From an uncultured Bacteroidales bacterium (GTDB lineage Bacteria; Bacteroidota; Bacteroidia; Bacteroidales; Bacteroidaceae): 39,253 nucleotides of DNA. Where the stretch lies: NCBI GenBank assembly GCA_902786925.1, contig CADAEK010000024.1:1-39253 (forward strand), in the 5' to 3' direction. The notes under the pieces are model-generated. The model searched no databases. It saw only the letters and a program-made list of their open reading frames with translations, and was not told the origin of the DNA. Of this stretch, positions 7,767 to 16,770 are shown piece after piece (positions within the stretch are counted from its first letter, which is position 1; each line of letters begins with the position of its first letter). The position numbers and the translations under genes were made by a program.

Positions 7767-8757
7767 TAACAAAAAGAAAAATATCAAGGCAGGGCTCTCC
7801 ACCGTTCTGGTGCATGCACTCATCATCGGTCTGCTCGCCCTTCTCTCTCTTTCAAAGGCTCAGCCTGACAAGGAGAAAGAGGAAGGCGTGCCCGTGCTCC
7901 TCGGTATGGTAGAGGATGCAGGCGGTGAGGACTTGGGCGGTTTGCCTGCTGACGAAGCCTCACCCGAAGGAGAAGAAAACCTGACGGATGAGACTGCTGT
8001 GGAAGAAGTTCCATTGGCTCCTCCGCCAACACCGAAGCCAGTATCGGCCCCCAAGCCAACTCCAGCCCCCAAACCCCAACCTGCAGCAAAACCGCTCATC
8101 ACACAGGAACAGGAGAAATCTATAGCCGCCGAAGAGGCTAAGAAGAAGGCGGCTGAAGAAGCGAAAAAGAAAGCTGCCGAGGAAGCCCGCATTAAGGCTG
8201 AAGCCGAAGCCAAGCGCAAAACCGCAGAAGAAGCAGCCAAGAAACGTGCAGCAGAAGAGGCCGCTCGTAAAAAAGCTGCCGAAGAAGCTGCTCGAAAGAA
8301 AGCCGAGGAAGATGCTCGCAAAAAGGCCGAAGCTGACAGGAAAGCTGCAGCCGCAGCCAACAGCCGTGTGTCAGGCGCATTTGGTAATGCAGGAAATAAG
8401 GGCAGTAGTGGCAACACTACAGGCAATGGCGCACAGGGTTCACCTACAGGCAATAGCAATATGGGAGCTACCACAGGAGTGGGAGGTATTGGCACAGGTC
8501 CATCGGCACAAGTGGGCAATCGTACTGTCGTCTATCTAGCAAAACCTAACTATGCAGACCCTAACAGTGAAGGTACCGTGCTTGTAGCCATCAAGGTTAG
8601 CGCATCAGGTAACGTCATTAGTGCTAACGTGAGAAGCAGCACCACCTCGTCCGCTGCTCTCAAGAATGCTGCTATTGCAGCCGCCAAGCAATCTCGCTTC
8701 TCGGCTGGCGATAAAGAAGAGGATGGAACAATTACATACCGATTTAAACTGAAATAA
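7759..8757 (+). CDS. tonB: TonB/TolA-like energy transducer
   Basis: This 332-residue protein has a short cytoplasmic N-terminus, one membrane helix (~12-32, VLVHALIIGLLALLSL), and a proline-rich stretch (~85-115, repeated APKP). A ~90-residue Ala/Lys/Glu helix follows (~118-205), then a Gly/Asn/Ser linker (~210-255) and a C-terminal TonB domain (~258-332, ending in TITYRFKLK). The charged helix is TolA-like while the end is TonB-like. It would span the periplasm and pass energy from ExbB/ExbD to outer-membrane receptors. Its start overlaps exbD by 8 bases and the DJ-1 gene begins 4 bases after its stop. Confidence 0.9.
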   Translation: MTDNKKKNIKAGLSTVLVHALIIGLLALLSLSKAQPDKEKEEGVPVLLGMVEDAGGEDLGGLPADEASPEGEENLTDETAVEEVPLAPPPTPKPVSAPKPTPAPKPQPAAKPLITQEQEKSIAAEEAKKKAAEEAKKKAAEEARIKAEAEAKRKTAEEAAKKRAAEEAARKKAAEEAARKKAEEDARKKAEADRKAAAAANSRVSGAFGNAGNKGSSGNTTGNGAQGSPTGNSNMGATTGVGGIGTGPSAQVGNRTVVYLAKPNYADPNSEGTVLVAIKVSASGNVISANVRSSTTSSAALKNAAIAAAKQSRFSAGDKEEDGTITYRFKLK

Positions 8758-8761
8758 GATT

Positions 8762-9304
8762 ATGATATACGCATTTCTCGCCACAGGCTTTGAAGAAGTG
8801 GAAGCAATTGCCCCCATTGACGTGCTCCGTCGTGCAGGGCTTTCTGTCAAGACGGTGTCTATCGCCGATCAACTCACCGTCACAGGTGCTCATGGCATAG
8901 ACGTTGTTGCCGATTCTTTGTTCGCTGACAACGACTATACGGATGCCGAACTCCTGTTCCTTCCTGGTGGCATGCCTGGTGCAGCAAACCTCAATGCGCA
9001 TCAGGAACTCTGTCAGGTCATCCTCGATCATCATGCGGCAGGAAAAGCTCTCTCCGCTATCTGCGCTGCTCCAATGGTATTTGGCAACTTAGGTTTAGCC
9101 CAAGGCAAGCGCATGACCTGCTATCCAGGCTTTGAGCAGTATCTCATTGGCGCCAATTACACAGCCGACCTCATTGAGCGCGATGGACTCATGTTCACAG
9201 GCAAGGGCCCAGCGGCCGCACTCCCACTTGGATACATGCTCGTGGAGCACTTCTGTGGCAAAGACGTGGCCGACCAACTGAGACAAGGCATGATGTTTAG
9301 TTGA
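8762..9304 (+). CDS. DJ-1/PfpI (YajL-type) family protein
   Basis: A 180-residue single-domain protein of the DJ-1/YajL branch. It starts directly with the family strand and GFEEVEA motif, where E14 matches the conserved Glu that touches the reactive cysteine. C101 lies in the nucleophile elbow AICAAPMVFG, and the FLPGGMPGA segment (~67-74) is typical. Members have been reported as glyoxalase/deglycase-like enzymes, redox-sensing proteins or chaperones; which applies here is unknown. It follows tonB by 4 bases and is probably its co-transcribed last gene. A 321-base gap with repeats follows. Confidence 0.9.
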   Translation: MIYAFLATGFEEVEAIAPIDVLRRAGLSVKTVSIADQLTVTGAHGIDVVADSLFADNDYTDAELLFLPGGMPGAANLNAHQELCQVILDHHAAGKALSAICAAPMVFGNLGLAQGKRMTCYPGFEQYLIGANYTADLIERDGLMFTGKGPAAALPLGYMLVEHFCGKDVADQLRQGMMFS

Positions 9305-9419
9305 CAGATGAAAATTGGCACTTGACCTACATTCGTTGGCAGTTGATAGCAATTGGTTGCTGTTAGTTGACTGTTGATTGTAGGCTGCTGACATTGGCAG
9401 TTTGGTTGCAAGGGTGGGC
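9294..9419. repeat. Weak 21-bp periodic TTG-rich tract
   Basis: From the end of the DJ-1 gene the sequence can be cut into 21-base blocks starting at 9294, 9315, 9336, 9357, 9378 and 9399. Several share TTGGCA and TTGAC/TTGAT words (best pair 9315/9336, TTGGCAnTTGA). Similarity is low, so this may only reflect TTG-rich composition. Confidence 0.35.
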
Positions 9420-9496
9420 TAGTAATTGAGTCTCCCAATAGCAACACAGCCGGAATGACAGTCATCCCCGTGGCTTCTCTTTGTTTTTGTTTTAGA

Positions 9497-9579
9497 GAGG
9501 CTTGAACTCTGCCTCATGGAGTTTGAACTTTCTTCAAGGGAGTATAACTTCATTTCGAGAGGCACGACTTGTGATACGA
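9497..9579. repeat. Four degenerate 20-21-bp tandem repeats upstream of ispD
   Basis: Units begin at 9497, 9518, 9539 and 9559, with the form G(G/A)(A/G)G followed by a (T)GAACTT or TAACTT core. Unit 2 contains TTGAACTTTCTTCAA, a 5-bp dyad; unit 1 contains GAGGC/GCCTC arms. The array ends ~46 bases before the ispD start. The rest of the 321-base gap (9305-9625) holds the weaker tract at 9294-9419 and an AT-rich TATATATATT stretch near 9590; no consensus promoter was seen. Confidence 0.55.
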
Positions 9580-9625
9580 CTGATACATATTATATATATT
9601 ATAGGAGATTAATAAAGACTAGCAG

Positions 9626-10324
9626 ATGAACGCCGTCATTATAGTAGCAGGAGGTAAAGGGCTTCGCATGGGTGGTGATATCCCCAAGCAGTTCTTGCCC
9701 ATAGGTGGGAAACCGGTTCTTATGCACACCATAGACCGTTTTCTTCAGTTTGATGTCTCCATGCAAGTGGTGTTGGTTTTGCCCGAAAGCCAGCAAGACT
9801 ATTGGCGTACACTTTGTGATGAGTATCATTTCTCTCAGCCATACATTCTGGCTAACGGCGGTGAAACTCGTTTCCATTCCGTCAAGAACGGCCTTGCAAA
9901 GGTGTCGTCTGCAGCTACCCTTATTGGCGTGCACGATGGCGTGCGTCCTTTTGTTTCCAACGAAACAATTCAGGCCGCATATGATGCCGCAGCTCTTACC
10001 GAAGCAGCCGTTCCGGTCGTTAATGTTGTGGAGACAATTCGGTATATCGTGAACGATAATGAGTCAAAAACGGTACCTCGCTCCGCATATCGCCTTGTTC
10101 AAACTCCTCAAGTTTTTTCCGCATCACTGCTTCGGGCTGCCTACGAGCAACCTTACGTGAAAGAGTGCTTAGCGGGTTCACCCCAGGCTGTTGCAGAAGT
10201 CTTTACCGATGACGCTTCAGTGGTGGAAAAGTATGGTCACCCCGTCACTCTTGTGTCCGGAAATCGTGAAAATATCAAAATCACTACTCCCTTTGATCTT
10301 GTTATAGCTTCTGCGTTGTTATAG
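9626..10324 (+). CDS. ispD: 2-C-methyl-D-erythritol 4-phosphate cytidylyltransferase
   Basis: A 232-residue cytoplasmic enzyme of the MEP isoprenoid pathway, which joins CTP and methylerythritol phosphate. The N-terminal nucleotide-binding loop [17 protein letters not shown] (~8-24) with its Arg and Lys, the VHDGVRPFV segment (~107-115), [17 protein letters not shown] (~192-202) and the final [13 protein letters not shown] are all as in IspD. Length is normal and there is no fused IspF domain. It stands alone, flanked upstream by repeats and downstream by a hairpin at 10344-10366. Confidence 0.96.
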   Translation: MNAVIIVAGGKGLRMGGDIPKQFLPIGGKPVLMHTIDRFLQFDVSMQVVLVLPESQQDYWRTLCDEYHFSQPYILANGGETRFHSVKNGLAKVSSAATLIGVHDGVRPFVSNETIQAAYDAAALTEAAVPVVNVVETIRYIVNDNESKTVPRSAYRLVQTPQVFSASLLRAAYEQPYVKECLAGSPQAVAEVFTDDASVVEKYGHPVTLVSGNRENIKITTPFDLVIASALL

Positions 10325-10343
10325 AGGCTTTTATGTACCCTTA

Positions 10344-10366
10344 ATTTTAGGTAAAACACCTAAAAT
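10344..10366 (+). terminator. Hairpin terminator after ispD
   Basis: A perfect 9-bp stem, attttaggt (10344-10352) with acctaaaat (10358-10366), closes a 5-base loop 20 bases after the ispD stop. The stem is AT-rich and the following tract is only moderately T-rich, so termination may be weak. Confidence 0.55.
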
Positions 10367-10431
10367 CGTTTCAATATTTCGTCAAAATGTCTGTTTTTTA
10401 TGGTCTGAAGTCGTTTTTTGTATCTTTTTAT

Positions 10432-10462
10432 TTTGCTGATGACAAAAAACTCTATACATTTG
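10432..10462 (+). promoter_or_regulatory. Consensus Bacteroidetes promoter of the MORN gene
   Basis: TTTG (10432-10435), exactly 19 bases, then TAcaTTTG (10455-10462) match the TTTG-N19-TAnnTTTG consensus fully. Transcription would start near 10469, giving a ~58-base leader before 10527. Confidence 0.8.
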
Positions 10463-10526
10463 CGATGCTATTCGAAACAAAAGGGCAAAATCTAACTCTC
10501 TGTGTATAACTAATCAACCTACTAGT

Positions 10527-11357
10527 ATGCAAAGAATCTGTACATATTTGTTAACATGGCTTATCGCTTCAAGCTTTGTTTTAGCTGAGAACCCTCCGCT
10601 TCCGAAGCCTCAAGATCCTATGCACAATAAGACGAAGAAGGTTTTAGACCAAGGTCGTAATATATGTATATGGGCTAATGGAGATATGTATGAGGGAGAG
10701 TTGAAAGACGGGAAGATGGACGGTTATGGCATTTATAGATGGTCTGATGGAGATATCTATCAGGGCTATTTCCGTGGTGGTCAGCAGAGTATGGATGGAG
10801 CTGCATATTATGCCGAGTCTAACAACGTCTACGAAGGTATGTGGCGCGACGGTAAGCGCGAAGGTCGTGGCGTGCTGCGTTGGGGAAACGGTGATATATA
10901 TGAAGGTGAGTGGACAGCAGATGTACGCTCAGGCGAAGGCATTTTCCATGCTGCTAATGGCGATATGTATGCCGGTCATTATGAGAACAACCAGCGCAAC
11001 GGTCAGGGCACTTATCGCTATGCCAACGGTGATGTTTATGCAGGCAACTGGGTAAATGGCGAAAAAGAAGGTGAAGGCCGCTACATGTTCGCTAATGGCT
11101 CTTGCTATCAAGGTCAGTTCGCTAACTCTGAATTTGAGGGTGAGGGAACCTATATCACAGCTAATGGTGCTGTGTATGTAGGACACTTCCATGAAGGTCT
11201 TCGTCACGGATATGGAATCTATCGCACCGCCTCAGGCAGACAAGTTGTAGGTGTGTGGAATAGAAATAAACTGGAAACTACTTATAGTTCAACACAGAAT
11301 CCAACGGTACAGCCTGAGAGCACTGCCGTTGCTGATAATCAGAATAAGGTAGACTGA
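10527..11357 (+). CDS. Secreted MORN-repeat protein
   Basis: A 276-residue protein with an N-terminal signal peptide (~1-20, hydrophobic LLTWLIASSFVLA) followed by about nine MORN repeats (~48-250). The repeats show the usual pattern of YEGEW/YQGxF with GxG(x)Y, for example GDIYEGEW, NGDMYAGHY and NGDVYAGNW. A short polar tail of ~25 residues ends the protein. MORN repeats build elongated beta-sheets and commonly mediate membrane or protein contacts; no catalytic domain is present. It should lie in the periplasm or outer envelope. It has its own consensus promoter, and the next gene also has its own, so it is probably monocistronic. Function unknown. Confidence 0.88.
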   Translation: MQRICTYLLTWLIASSFVLAENPPLPKPQDPMHNKTKKVLDQGRNICIWANGDMYEGELKDGKMDGYGIYRWSDGDIYQGYFRGGQQSMDGAAYYAESNNVYEGMWRDGKREGRGVLRWGNGDIYEGEWTADVRSGEGIFHAANGDMYAGHYENNQRNGQGTYRYANGDVYAGNWVNGEKEGEGRYMFANGSCYQGQFANSEFEGEGTYITANGAVYVGHFHEGLRHGYGIYRTASGRQVVGVWNRNKLETTYSSTQNPTVQPESTAVADNQNKVD

Positions 11358-11391
11358 TATATCTTCTTTCTCCGAAAAACCGCATGTTTCG

Positions 11392-11423
11392 TTTGGGATA
11401 CTGGCAAAGAATACCTATCTTTG
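11392..11423 (+). promoter_or_regulatory. Consensus promoter of the GH43-like gene
   Basis: TTTG (11392-11395), 20 bases, then TAtcTTTG (11416-11423). The start would be near 11430, ~20 bases before the ATG at 11452. Confidence 0.75.
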
Positions 11424-11451
11424 TAGCCATTAACCCAAACGAAATATTCGT

Positions 11452-12507
11452 ATGATACAATCTCGAACATTATTTGTAAGCCTCCTAATGGGGCTTTCTA
11501 CCTTGAACCTTTCTGCCCAAAACTTGCAGAAGGGTACATATGGTTATCTATACTGTCACATGAGCGACAAGGGAGAATTTACTGCTTATGCACTCAGTCG
11601 TGACGGGCTTCATTACCATGACCTGAACGAGGGCAAGGCCGTTATGGACGCCTCGCAATTGGCTGGCATTGAAGGCGGCCAGCGCGATGCCTACGTATGC
11701 CGCAAGTCCGATTCCGGTAAGGGTTATCTGATGGTAACAACGGATATGTGCGTGGCAAAGAGCCATGAATGGTATAATTATGGCATTGACTTGCTCAAGA
11801 GCGATGACCTTATCCATTGGACTTCTACGACCTTCGACTTCCGTAAGGGCAACGAGATTTTCTGCGACCCTGAGAGCCCTGACATCATTGCTGACTGGAG
11901 CAAGATTAACCGAGTGTGGGCGCCACAAATCTTTTGGGATCCCAACTATGTGTGGGCGAACGGTGAAAGGGGCGGCTATTTCATCTACTATTCCATCTGG
12001 AGCTTCAACGAGGGTGACACGCATGACCGCATGGTGTATAGCTACGCTGATAAAACCTTCACGAAGTTGACGAAACCGCGTGTTCTCTTCGATTGGGGCT
12101 ATGCAACAATTGATGCTGACATCAATTATCTGGAGAGCGACAATAAGTACCACATGCTTATCAAGAAGGAAGGTGGGCATCCAGGTATCTTCCAGACGAA
12201 GGCTGACAAACTGACGGGTCCCTGGCCTGAGCCTGACGAGCATGACTTTGTCAGTTTCGAAGGCAAGAAGAAGTGCGAGGGTAGCAGTGCCTTTCAGATT
12301 GTAGGAGAGAAAGGTTGGCGTGTAGCTTACATTCAGTACAGCGACCGTCCTCGGCACTACCGCATTTGCCAGGCTGACGAATACCTCAAAGGTTTCCATG
12401 ACCCTGTAGATATAGAGGGAGTCACCGCTCCCCAACATGGTAGTTTCATGCGGTTGACCAAAAAAGAATATAAGCGTTTGGAGAAACATTTCAACGGGAA
12501 GAAGTGA
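11452..12507 (+). CDS. GH43-like five-bladed propeller glycosidase, secreted
   Basis: A 351-residue protein with a signal peptide ending near SAQ (residue ~23). The rest fits a glycoside hydrolase family 43 propeller: RDAYV at ~78-82 (D79 a candidate general base), the hallmark WAPQIFWD at 156-163, IDADI at 220-224 (D221 or D223 a candidate pKa modulator) and CEGSSAF with E276 as candidate general acid. GH43 enzymes usually remove arabinose, xylose or galactose units from plant or host glycans; the exact substrate is not predictable. The expected RDP is RDA here. It stands alone with its own promoter, not in a polysaccharide-utilisation locus. Confidence 0.82.
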   Translation: MIQSRTLFVSLLMGLSTLNLSAQNLQKGTYGYLYCHMSDKGEFTAYALSRDGLHYHDLNEGKAVMDASQLAGIEGGQRDAYVCRKSDSGKGYLMVTTDMCVAKSHEWYNYGIDLLKSDDLIHWTSTTFDFRKGNEIFCDPESPDIIADWSKINRVWAPQIFWDPNYVWANGERGGYFIYYSIWSFNEGDTHDRMVYSYADKTFTKLTKPRVLFDWGYATIDADINYLESDNKYHMLIKKEGGHPGIFQTKADKLTGPWPEPDEHDFVSFEGKKKCEGSSAFQIVGEKGWRVAYIQYSDRPRHYRICQADEYLKGFHDPVDIEGVTAPQHGSFMRLTKKEYKRLEKHFNGKK

Positions 12508-12532
12508 TAGATAGTTTCCAAACGGGCAGATG

Positions 12533-12576
12533 AAGTGAGCCTCGAAAGTTGAATAATACACTTTCGAGGCTCACTT
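12533..12576. terminator. Perfect 17-bp hairpin between convergent genes
   Basis: aagtgagcctcgaaagt (12533-12549) pairs perfectly with 12560-12576 around a 10-base loop. It lies between the GH43 stop and the mscS stop and could act in both directions. It lacks a strong T-run, so it is a bidirectional terminator or RNA-stabilising hairpin by position rather than a textbook intrinsic terminator. Confidence 0.7.
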
Positions 12577-12674
12577 TATTGAACTTAACTGTCGCCTCTT
12601 TTGTGGGTTTGTTTCATCTGACTGGCGGCTCTGTCCAATTCACTCAGTTTAAAAGCCTATCTGTTGAGGCTAGC

Positions 12675-14495
12675 TCAATTCATATTGTTTTCTTCAAAAG
12701 GAGTGCTTATGCCTCCTTTTTTTTGTTGATCCTCTTGAGGGATCTGCACGGGCAGGTCGTGGCGCAAGGCTTCGATGTGAGGCGACATGATTTCTACGCC
12801 TGCAGTGTGGAAACAGTCAAGGATGTTTTGGTGCAGTGTGGAATAGATGACCGGAATAGATTTAGTTCGTTCTGTGTATCCATTGATTTCATACTCCACA
12901 TAGAAGTCGTCAAGTGATGTGATGCGCACAAACGGTTTAGGGTTGCGCTTAATGCCATCGGTGGCATCGGCCGCGTTGAGCAAGAGTTGTTCAATCTTCT
13001 TCCAAGGCTCGTCATATCCGATGGTGATTTTTGTATGGACGATGACGCCATAGCGATGGGCAGAAGAGGTGAAGTTGGATGTCTGTGCTCCCAGCAGGTT
13101 AGAGTTAGGGATAGTGATGATTTCATTCTTCCGGGTTCGGATTCGGGTGACCAGCATAGTCTTCTCAATGACCTCGCCATCGGTGTCGCCAAAGCGGATG
13201 AAGTCCCCGATGTGGAAGGGGCGCATATAGGTCATCACGAGTCCTGCCATCACGTTGCCTACTACAGAAGTGGAGCCTAAGGACACAATCACACCGATGA
13301 AGACAGACACGCCTTGGAAAATCTCAGAGTCGGAACTTGGCAGCAGTGGCCATATCATGACGAGCATGAAGGAGTAGAGCAAAATGCGCAGAATCGTGTA
13401 GGTAGGCATGGCCCAGTCGGTGTAGAATCCATTGATTTTGAGTCGTCCTACAGCTATCTCGTTGGCAAAATATCGGATGATTTTCAGCAAGTAGTGGAAG
13501 CAGAAGATGATGACTGCTATCTTGAAGAGTTTGGGCAGATAGGCTACAATGGACTTGAAGATGTCGGTGAGTGGGTCCCAAACGAAGCTGAAGACGGTGT
13601 AGGTGAAAGTTTTAGTCTCGGGGAAGATGGAGAACATGAGCGGCACCGCAATGAGCAGCACGAGGAAGATGAGCAATAGCCGCACCAGATTGAATACGAA
13701 GATGATGGCAATGCCGAGACGATGCGTGTCAAGCAGTGGATAGTTCTTGATGCTGACCGACTTGATGGTGCGGAGCAGTTTGCGTGTGATGCTGAATTTC
13801 CAGAGGCGGAAGAGCCAGATGATGCCCCAGATGAGAAGCACCATCACAGCAATGATGAGAGCCACCCAGCCCATGCTCTGCAGCTTCTGTTGCAATCCGT
13901 AGGTGTCATGCAGTTCATGCACTTTCTTGCTGATGGCGTCGCGGTACTGTTCGGCCAAGGCGAGACGCTCTGTGCCCATCCATAGGGCATCCAGGTCGGT
14001 GACACTGAGGATGACGTCTTCGCCTACCATCACGTCTGAGGACACTTCGCTGTCAAACACATAGATGGAATCCACAAACATTGTCAGGCGTTTGCCTACA
14101 TCATTTATCTTGCTTTTTACAGCAGCCACACGTGCTTGAGGCAACATGCCTCCCTTGCGTGCATAGATAACCAAAAGAGTGTCGCCGTCGATAATAAGGG
14201 GAGCGCCCGTGGTGACATTGCGCAACGAGTCCACACGTGCCTTGCGTGCAGCCAGTCGCAGAGAATCTTCCTTAGCGCTTTTGCCCGTCTTTTCCAGCTG
14301 CTCTTGCATCACGATGCCTTGCAATTTCAGTTCCTGCACTTGGTTGCGCAGCTCATTGACGATGGAGTCATTCAGAGCCTTCAAGGAGTCTAGCGCAGTG
14401 AACGTACTGATTTCCTCACTTTCTTGGCCGAAGACTGTTGTGACGCACAGTAAAGCGAGGCAGATGGTTATGATTCGTGTGGTTCTGTTCTTCAT
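12675..14495 (-). CDS. Mechanosensitive channel of the MscS family
   Basis: A 606-residue membrane protein. A signal peptide (~1-23) is followed by a coiled-coil-prone periplasmic segment (~30-90) and a beta-rich region to ~165. Membrane helices lie at ~208-230, 260-288, 320-345, 361-385 and the pore helix at ~393-423. The MscS core then begins with LGSTSVVGNVMAGLVM, followed by MRPFHIGDFIRFGDTDGEV and the ITIPNSNLLG motif. Such channels open when membrane tension rises under osmotic downshock. It lies 88 bases downstream of recG on the same strand and may be co-transcribed. It converges with the GH43 gene. Confidence 0.93.
   Translation of the reverse strand: MKNRTTRIITICLALLCVTTVFGQESEEISTFTALDSLKALNDSIVNELRNQVQELKLQGIVMQEQLEKTGKSAKEDSLRLAARKARVDSLRNVTTGAPLIIDGDTLLVIYARKGGMLPQARVAAVKSKINDVGKRLTMFVDSIYVFDSEVSSDVMVGEDVILSVTDLDALWMGTERLALAEQYRDAISKKVHELHDTYGLQQKLQSMGWVALIIAVMVLLIWGIIWLFRLWKFSITRKLLRTIKSVSIKNYPLLDTHRLGIAIIFVFNLVRLLLIFLVLLIAVPLMFSIFPETKTFTYTVFSFVWDPLTDIFKSIVAYLPKLFKIAVIIFCFHYLLKIIRYFANEIAVGRLKINGFYTDWAMPTYTILRILLYSFMLVMIWPLLPSSDSEIFQGVSVFIGVIVSLGSTSVVGNVMAGLVMTYMRPFHIGDFIRFGDTDGEVIEKTMLVTRIRTRKNEIITIPNSNLLGAQTSNFTSSAHRYGVIVHTKITIGYDEPWKKIEQLLLNAADATDGIKRNPKPFVRITSLDDFYVEYEINGYTERTKSIPVIYSTLHQNILDCFHTAGVEIMSPHIEALRHDLPVQIPQEDQQKKGGISTPFEENNMN
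12696..12724 (+). terminator. Plus-strand terminator inside the end of mscS
   Basis: On the plus strand aaaaggag (12696-12703) pairs with ctcctttt (12713-12720) around a 9-base loop, with an eight-T run at 12717-12724. It would stop transcripts from the GH43 gene ~190 bases past its stop. The same bases encode the final KKGGISTPFE residues of the MscS protein on the other strand. Confidence 0.45.
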
Positions 14496-14582
14496 TGGTT
14501 GTATAGTTTTAGATGCTCGTGGATTATCTTGGCTGCAATGATTCGGATGACATTCATTCCCTTGTGTGTCAGTTCTCCGATG

Positions 14583-16763
14583 TTAGCTTATCGCGCCCCA
14601 GTTGATATTGCTCTTCCGCAGTTCCCGCAGTCTTCGCCAAAGAACATCGTTCAGCGGGTTGCGCTCTTCGGGGTCGGATGTGATGACAGCTTGGGCTGTG
14701 TCTCGTGCGATGGTGAGGATTTGTCCGTCGCGGGCGAGGTTGGCTATCTTGAGATCGAACGCCATGCCTGACTGCTGCGTGCCCTCCAGATCGCCTGGGC
14801 CTCGTAGTTTGAGGTCTTGTTCGGCAATCTCGAAGCCATCGGTCGTGTCCACCATCACTTGAATGCGCTTGCGGGTAGTCTCGCCGATTTCGAACTTGGT
14901 GACGAGCACGCAGTAGCTCTGGTCGGCTCCTCGGCCCACACGTCCTCGCAGCTGGTGAAGCTGGCTGAGTCCGAAACGTTCGGCATTCTCTATAATCATT
15001 ACCGATGCGTTGGGCACATTGACACCCACCTCGATGACTGTGGTAGAGACGAGGATGTGAGTTTCGTGGTTGGCAAAGCGTTGCATCTCCGCATCTTTAT
15101 CGGCAGACTTCATCTTTCCGTGCACCTTGCTTACCTTGTAGTTGGGGAATGCTTTGCTGATTTCCTCAAATCCGGCTTCAAGGTCTTTCAGGTCCATTTT
15201 CTCGGTTTCCTTGATGAGAGGATAGACTATATAGATTTGCCGTCCAAGCTGTAGCTCACGGTTCATGAGTTCGTAGATGCGTGGCCTATGGGCATCGAAC
15301 ATGTGTACGGTGCGTATAGGTTTTCGTCCAGGGGGCAGTTCGTCGATGATGCTCACGTCGAGGTCGCCGTAGAGAGTCATGGCAAGGGTGCGTGGTATGG
15401 GGGTTGCGGTCATGACGAGGACATGAGGCGGCACAGAGTTCTTCATCCAGAGTTTGGCACGCTGTGCCACACCGAAGCGGTGCTGCTCGTCAATCACCAC
15501 AAGGCCCAGCTTATGGAAGAGCACATTGTCCTCGATGACGGCATGAGTGCCCACAAGGATGTGGATTTCGCCCCCCACCAGTCCTTCGAGCACTGCGGTT
15601 CGTTTCTTCCCCTTCACTGTACCAGTGAGCAGCTCCACTCTAATGGGGAGGTCGCCCAAAAACTCGCGCAGGGTGTCAAGGTGCTGTTCTGCCAGAATCT
15701 CGGTAGGTGCCATGATGCAGGCTTGGTAGCCATTGTCGATGGCGATGAGTGCCACCATGAGAGCTACCAGCGTTTTGCCGCTTCCCACGTCGCCTTGCAG
15801 AAGCCTGTTCATTTGTCGTCCCGACTTCATGTCGGCTCGGATTTCCTTGATGACTCGCTTCTGGGCATTGGTGAGCTCAAAAGGCAAGTGATTGAAGAAG
15901 AATCCGTTGAAATGCTCACCGATGGTGTTGAACATGATGCCCCGATACCTCAGCTGCCGGTCTTTCACATAGCGCAGAATGTTGAGCTGCACGTAGAAAA
16001 GCTCCTCAAACTTGAGTCGCAGCTGTGCATGTCGGAGGGCTTCGGGCGAAGAAGGGTAGTGGATGTTGCGCACAGCGTCATCATAGGACATGAGGTGATG
16101 CTGCTGGGCGATGTATGGAGGCAGTGTCTCGGCCAATGGTTCCTTGAGCAGCTTGAACATATTGGCGGTGAGTTTCGCCATAGCAGCGGAGTTCAGTCCG
16201 CTGCGTTTCATCTTCTCGGAGGTGTTGTAGGACGGGCATAAGCCTTTAAACACGGTGGGTTGTGCATCAATTGCGGTCTCGTGCAGATTGGCGTTCGGAA
16301 CATTTTCCTCAAACAGGTCTCCCGTTGTGCGTGCCTGAGCCTTCAGATGTTCGGGAGCTGGTTCTATTTCCGGATGGGCTATTTGAATGTGCCCGTTGAA
16401 CACCGTGGGCTTGCCGAAGACGATGTAAGGCTTGCGGCAGTCATAACTTTTGGCAGCATACTTGATGCCCTGAAACCACACCAGATCAATGGCGCCCGAA
16501 CCGTCTGCAAAGTGTGCGATGAGTCGTTTGTTGCGCCCTTCGCCTATCGAGTCGAAGGAGAATATCTGTCCGCAGAGCTGTACATAGGGCATGTTGCCAT
16601 CTATCTCGCTAATTCGGTAGATGCGGCTGCGGTCCACATATTTATAAGGGTAATATGCCAAGAGGTCGCCAACGGTCGTGATGCCCAGTTCGTTGGCGAG
16701 GAGCAAGGCGCGGTTGGGCCCCACACCTTGCAGGTATTTGATGTCTTGGCTGAGGATGTTCAT
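14583..16763 (-). CDS. recG: ATP-dependent DNA helicase RecG
   Basis: A 726-residue helicase that remodels stalled replication forks and Holliday junctions. The N-terminal helix-hairpin region (LQGVGPNRALLLANELGI) and OB-fold wedge domain (~60-190) precede the helicase core: Walker A GDVGSGKT (~322-330), DEQH box (~422), MTATPIPRTL (~450) and motif VI RGRVGRG (~600). ATG 16761-16763 is chosen over an upstream ATG at 16853 because the first 30 residues of the longer version are unlike RecG and the longer start lies upstream of a consensus promoter (16771-16801). mscS follows after 88 bases. Confidence 0.95.
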   Translation of the reverse strand: MNILSQDIKYLQGVGPNRALLLANELGITTVGDLLAYYPYKYVDRSRIYRISEIDGNMPYVQLCGQIFSFDSIGEGRNKRLIAHFADGSGAIDLVWFQGIKYAAKSYDCRKPYIVFGKPTVFNGHIQIAHPEIEPAPEHLKAQARTTGDLFEENVPNANLHETAIDAQPTVFKGLCPSYNTSEKMKRSGLNSAAMAKLTANMFKLLKEPLAETLPPYIAQQHHLMSYDDAVRNIHYPSSPEALRHAQLRLKFEELFYVQLNILRYVKDRQLRYRGIMFNTIGEHFNGFFFNHLPFELTNAQKRVIKEIRADMKSGRQMNRLLQGDVGSGKTLVALMVALIAIDNGYQACIMAPTEILAEQHLDTLREFLGDLPIRVELLTGTVKGKKRTAVLEGLVGGEIHILVGTHAVIEDNVLFHKLGLVVIDEQHRFGVAQRAKLWMKNSVPPHVLVMTATPIPRTLAMTLYGDLDVSIIDELPPGRKPIRTVHMFDAHRPRIYELMNRELQLGRQIYIVYPLIKETEKMDLKDLEAGFEEISKAFPNYKVSKVHGKMKSADKDAEMQRFANHETHILVSTTVIEVGVNVPNASVMIIENAERFGLSQLHQLRGRVGRGADQSYCVLVTKFEIGETTRKRIQVMVDTTDGFEIAEQDLKLRGPGDLEGTQQSGMAFDLKIANLARDGQILTIARDTAQAVITSDPEERNPLNDVLWRRLRELRKSNINWGAIS

Positions 16764-16770
16764 CGCATTG

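Noticed and set aside
9294..9419. A second 21-bp array after the DJ-1 gene as a firm finding
   Set aside because: Block similarity is weak and can be explained by TTG-rich composition; listed only as a low-confidence repeat.
11548..12561. A 337-residue minus-strand frame
   Set aside because: It is antisense to the GH43-like gene, which has a signal peptide, promoter and family motifs.
15288..16241. A 317-residue plus-strand frame
   Set aside because: It is a reverse-frame shadow of recG with no recognisable domain.
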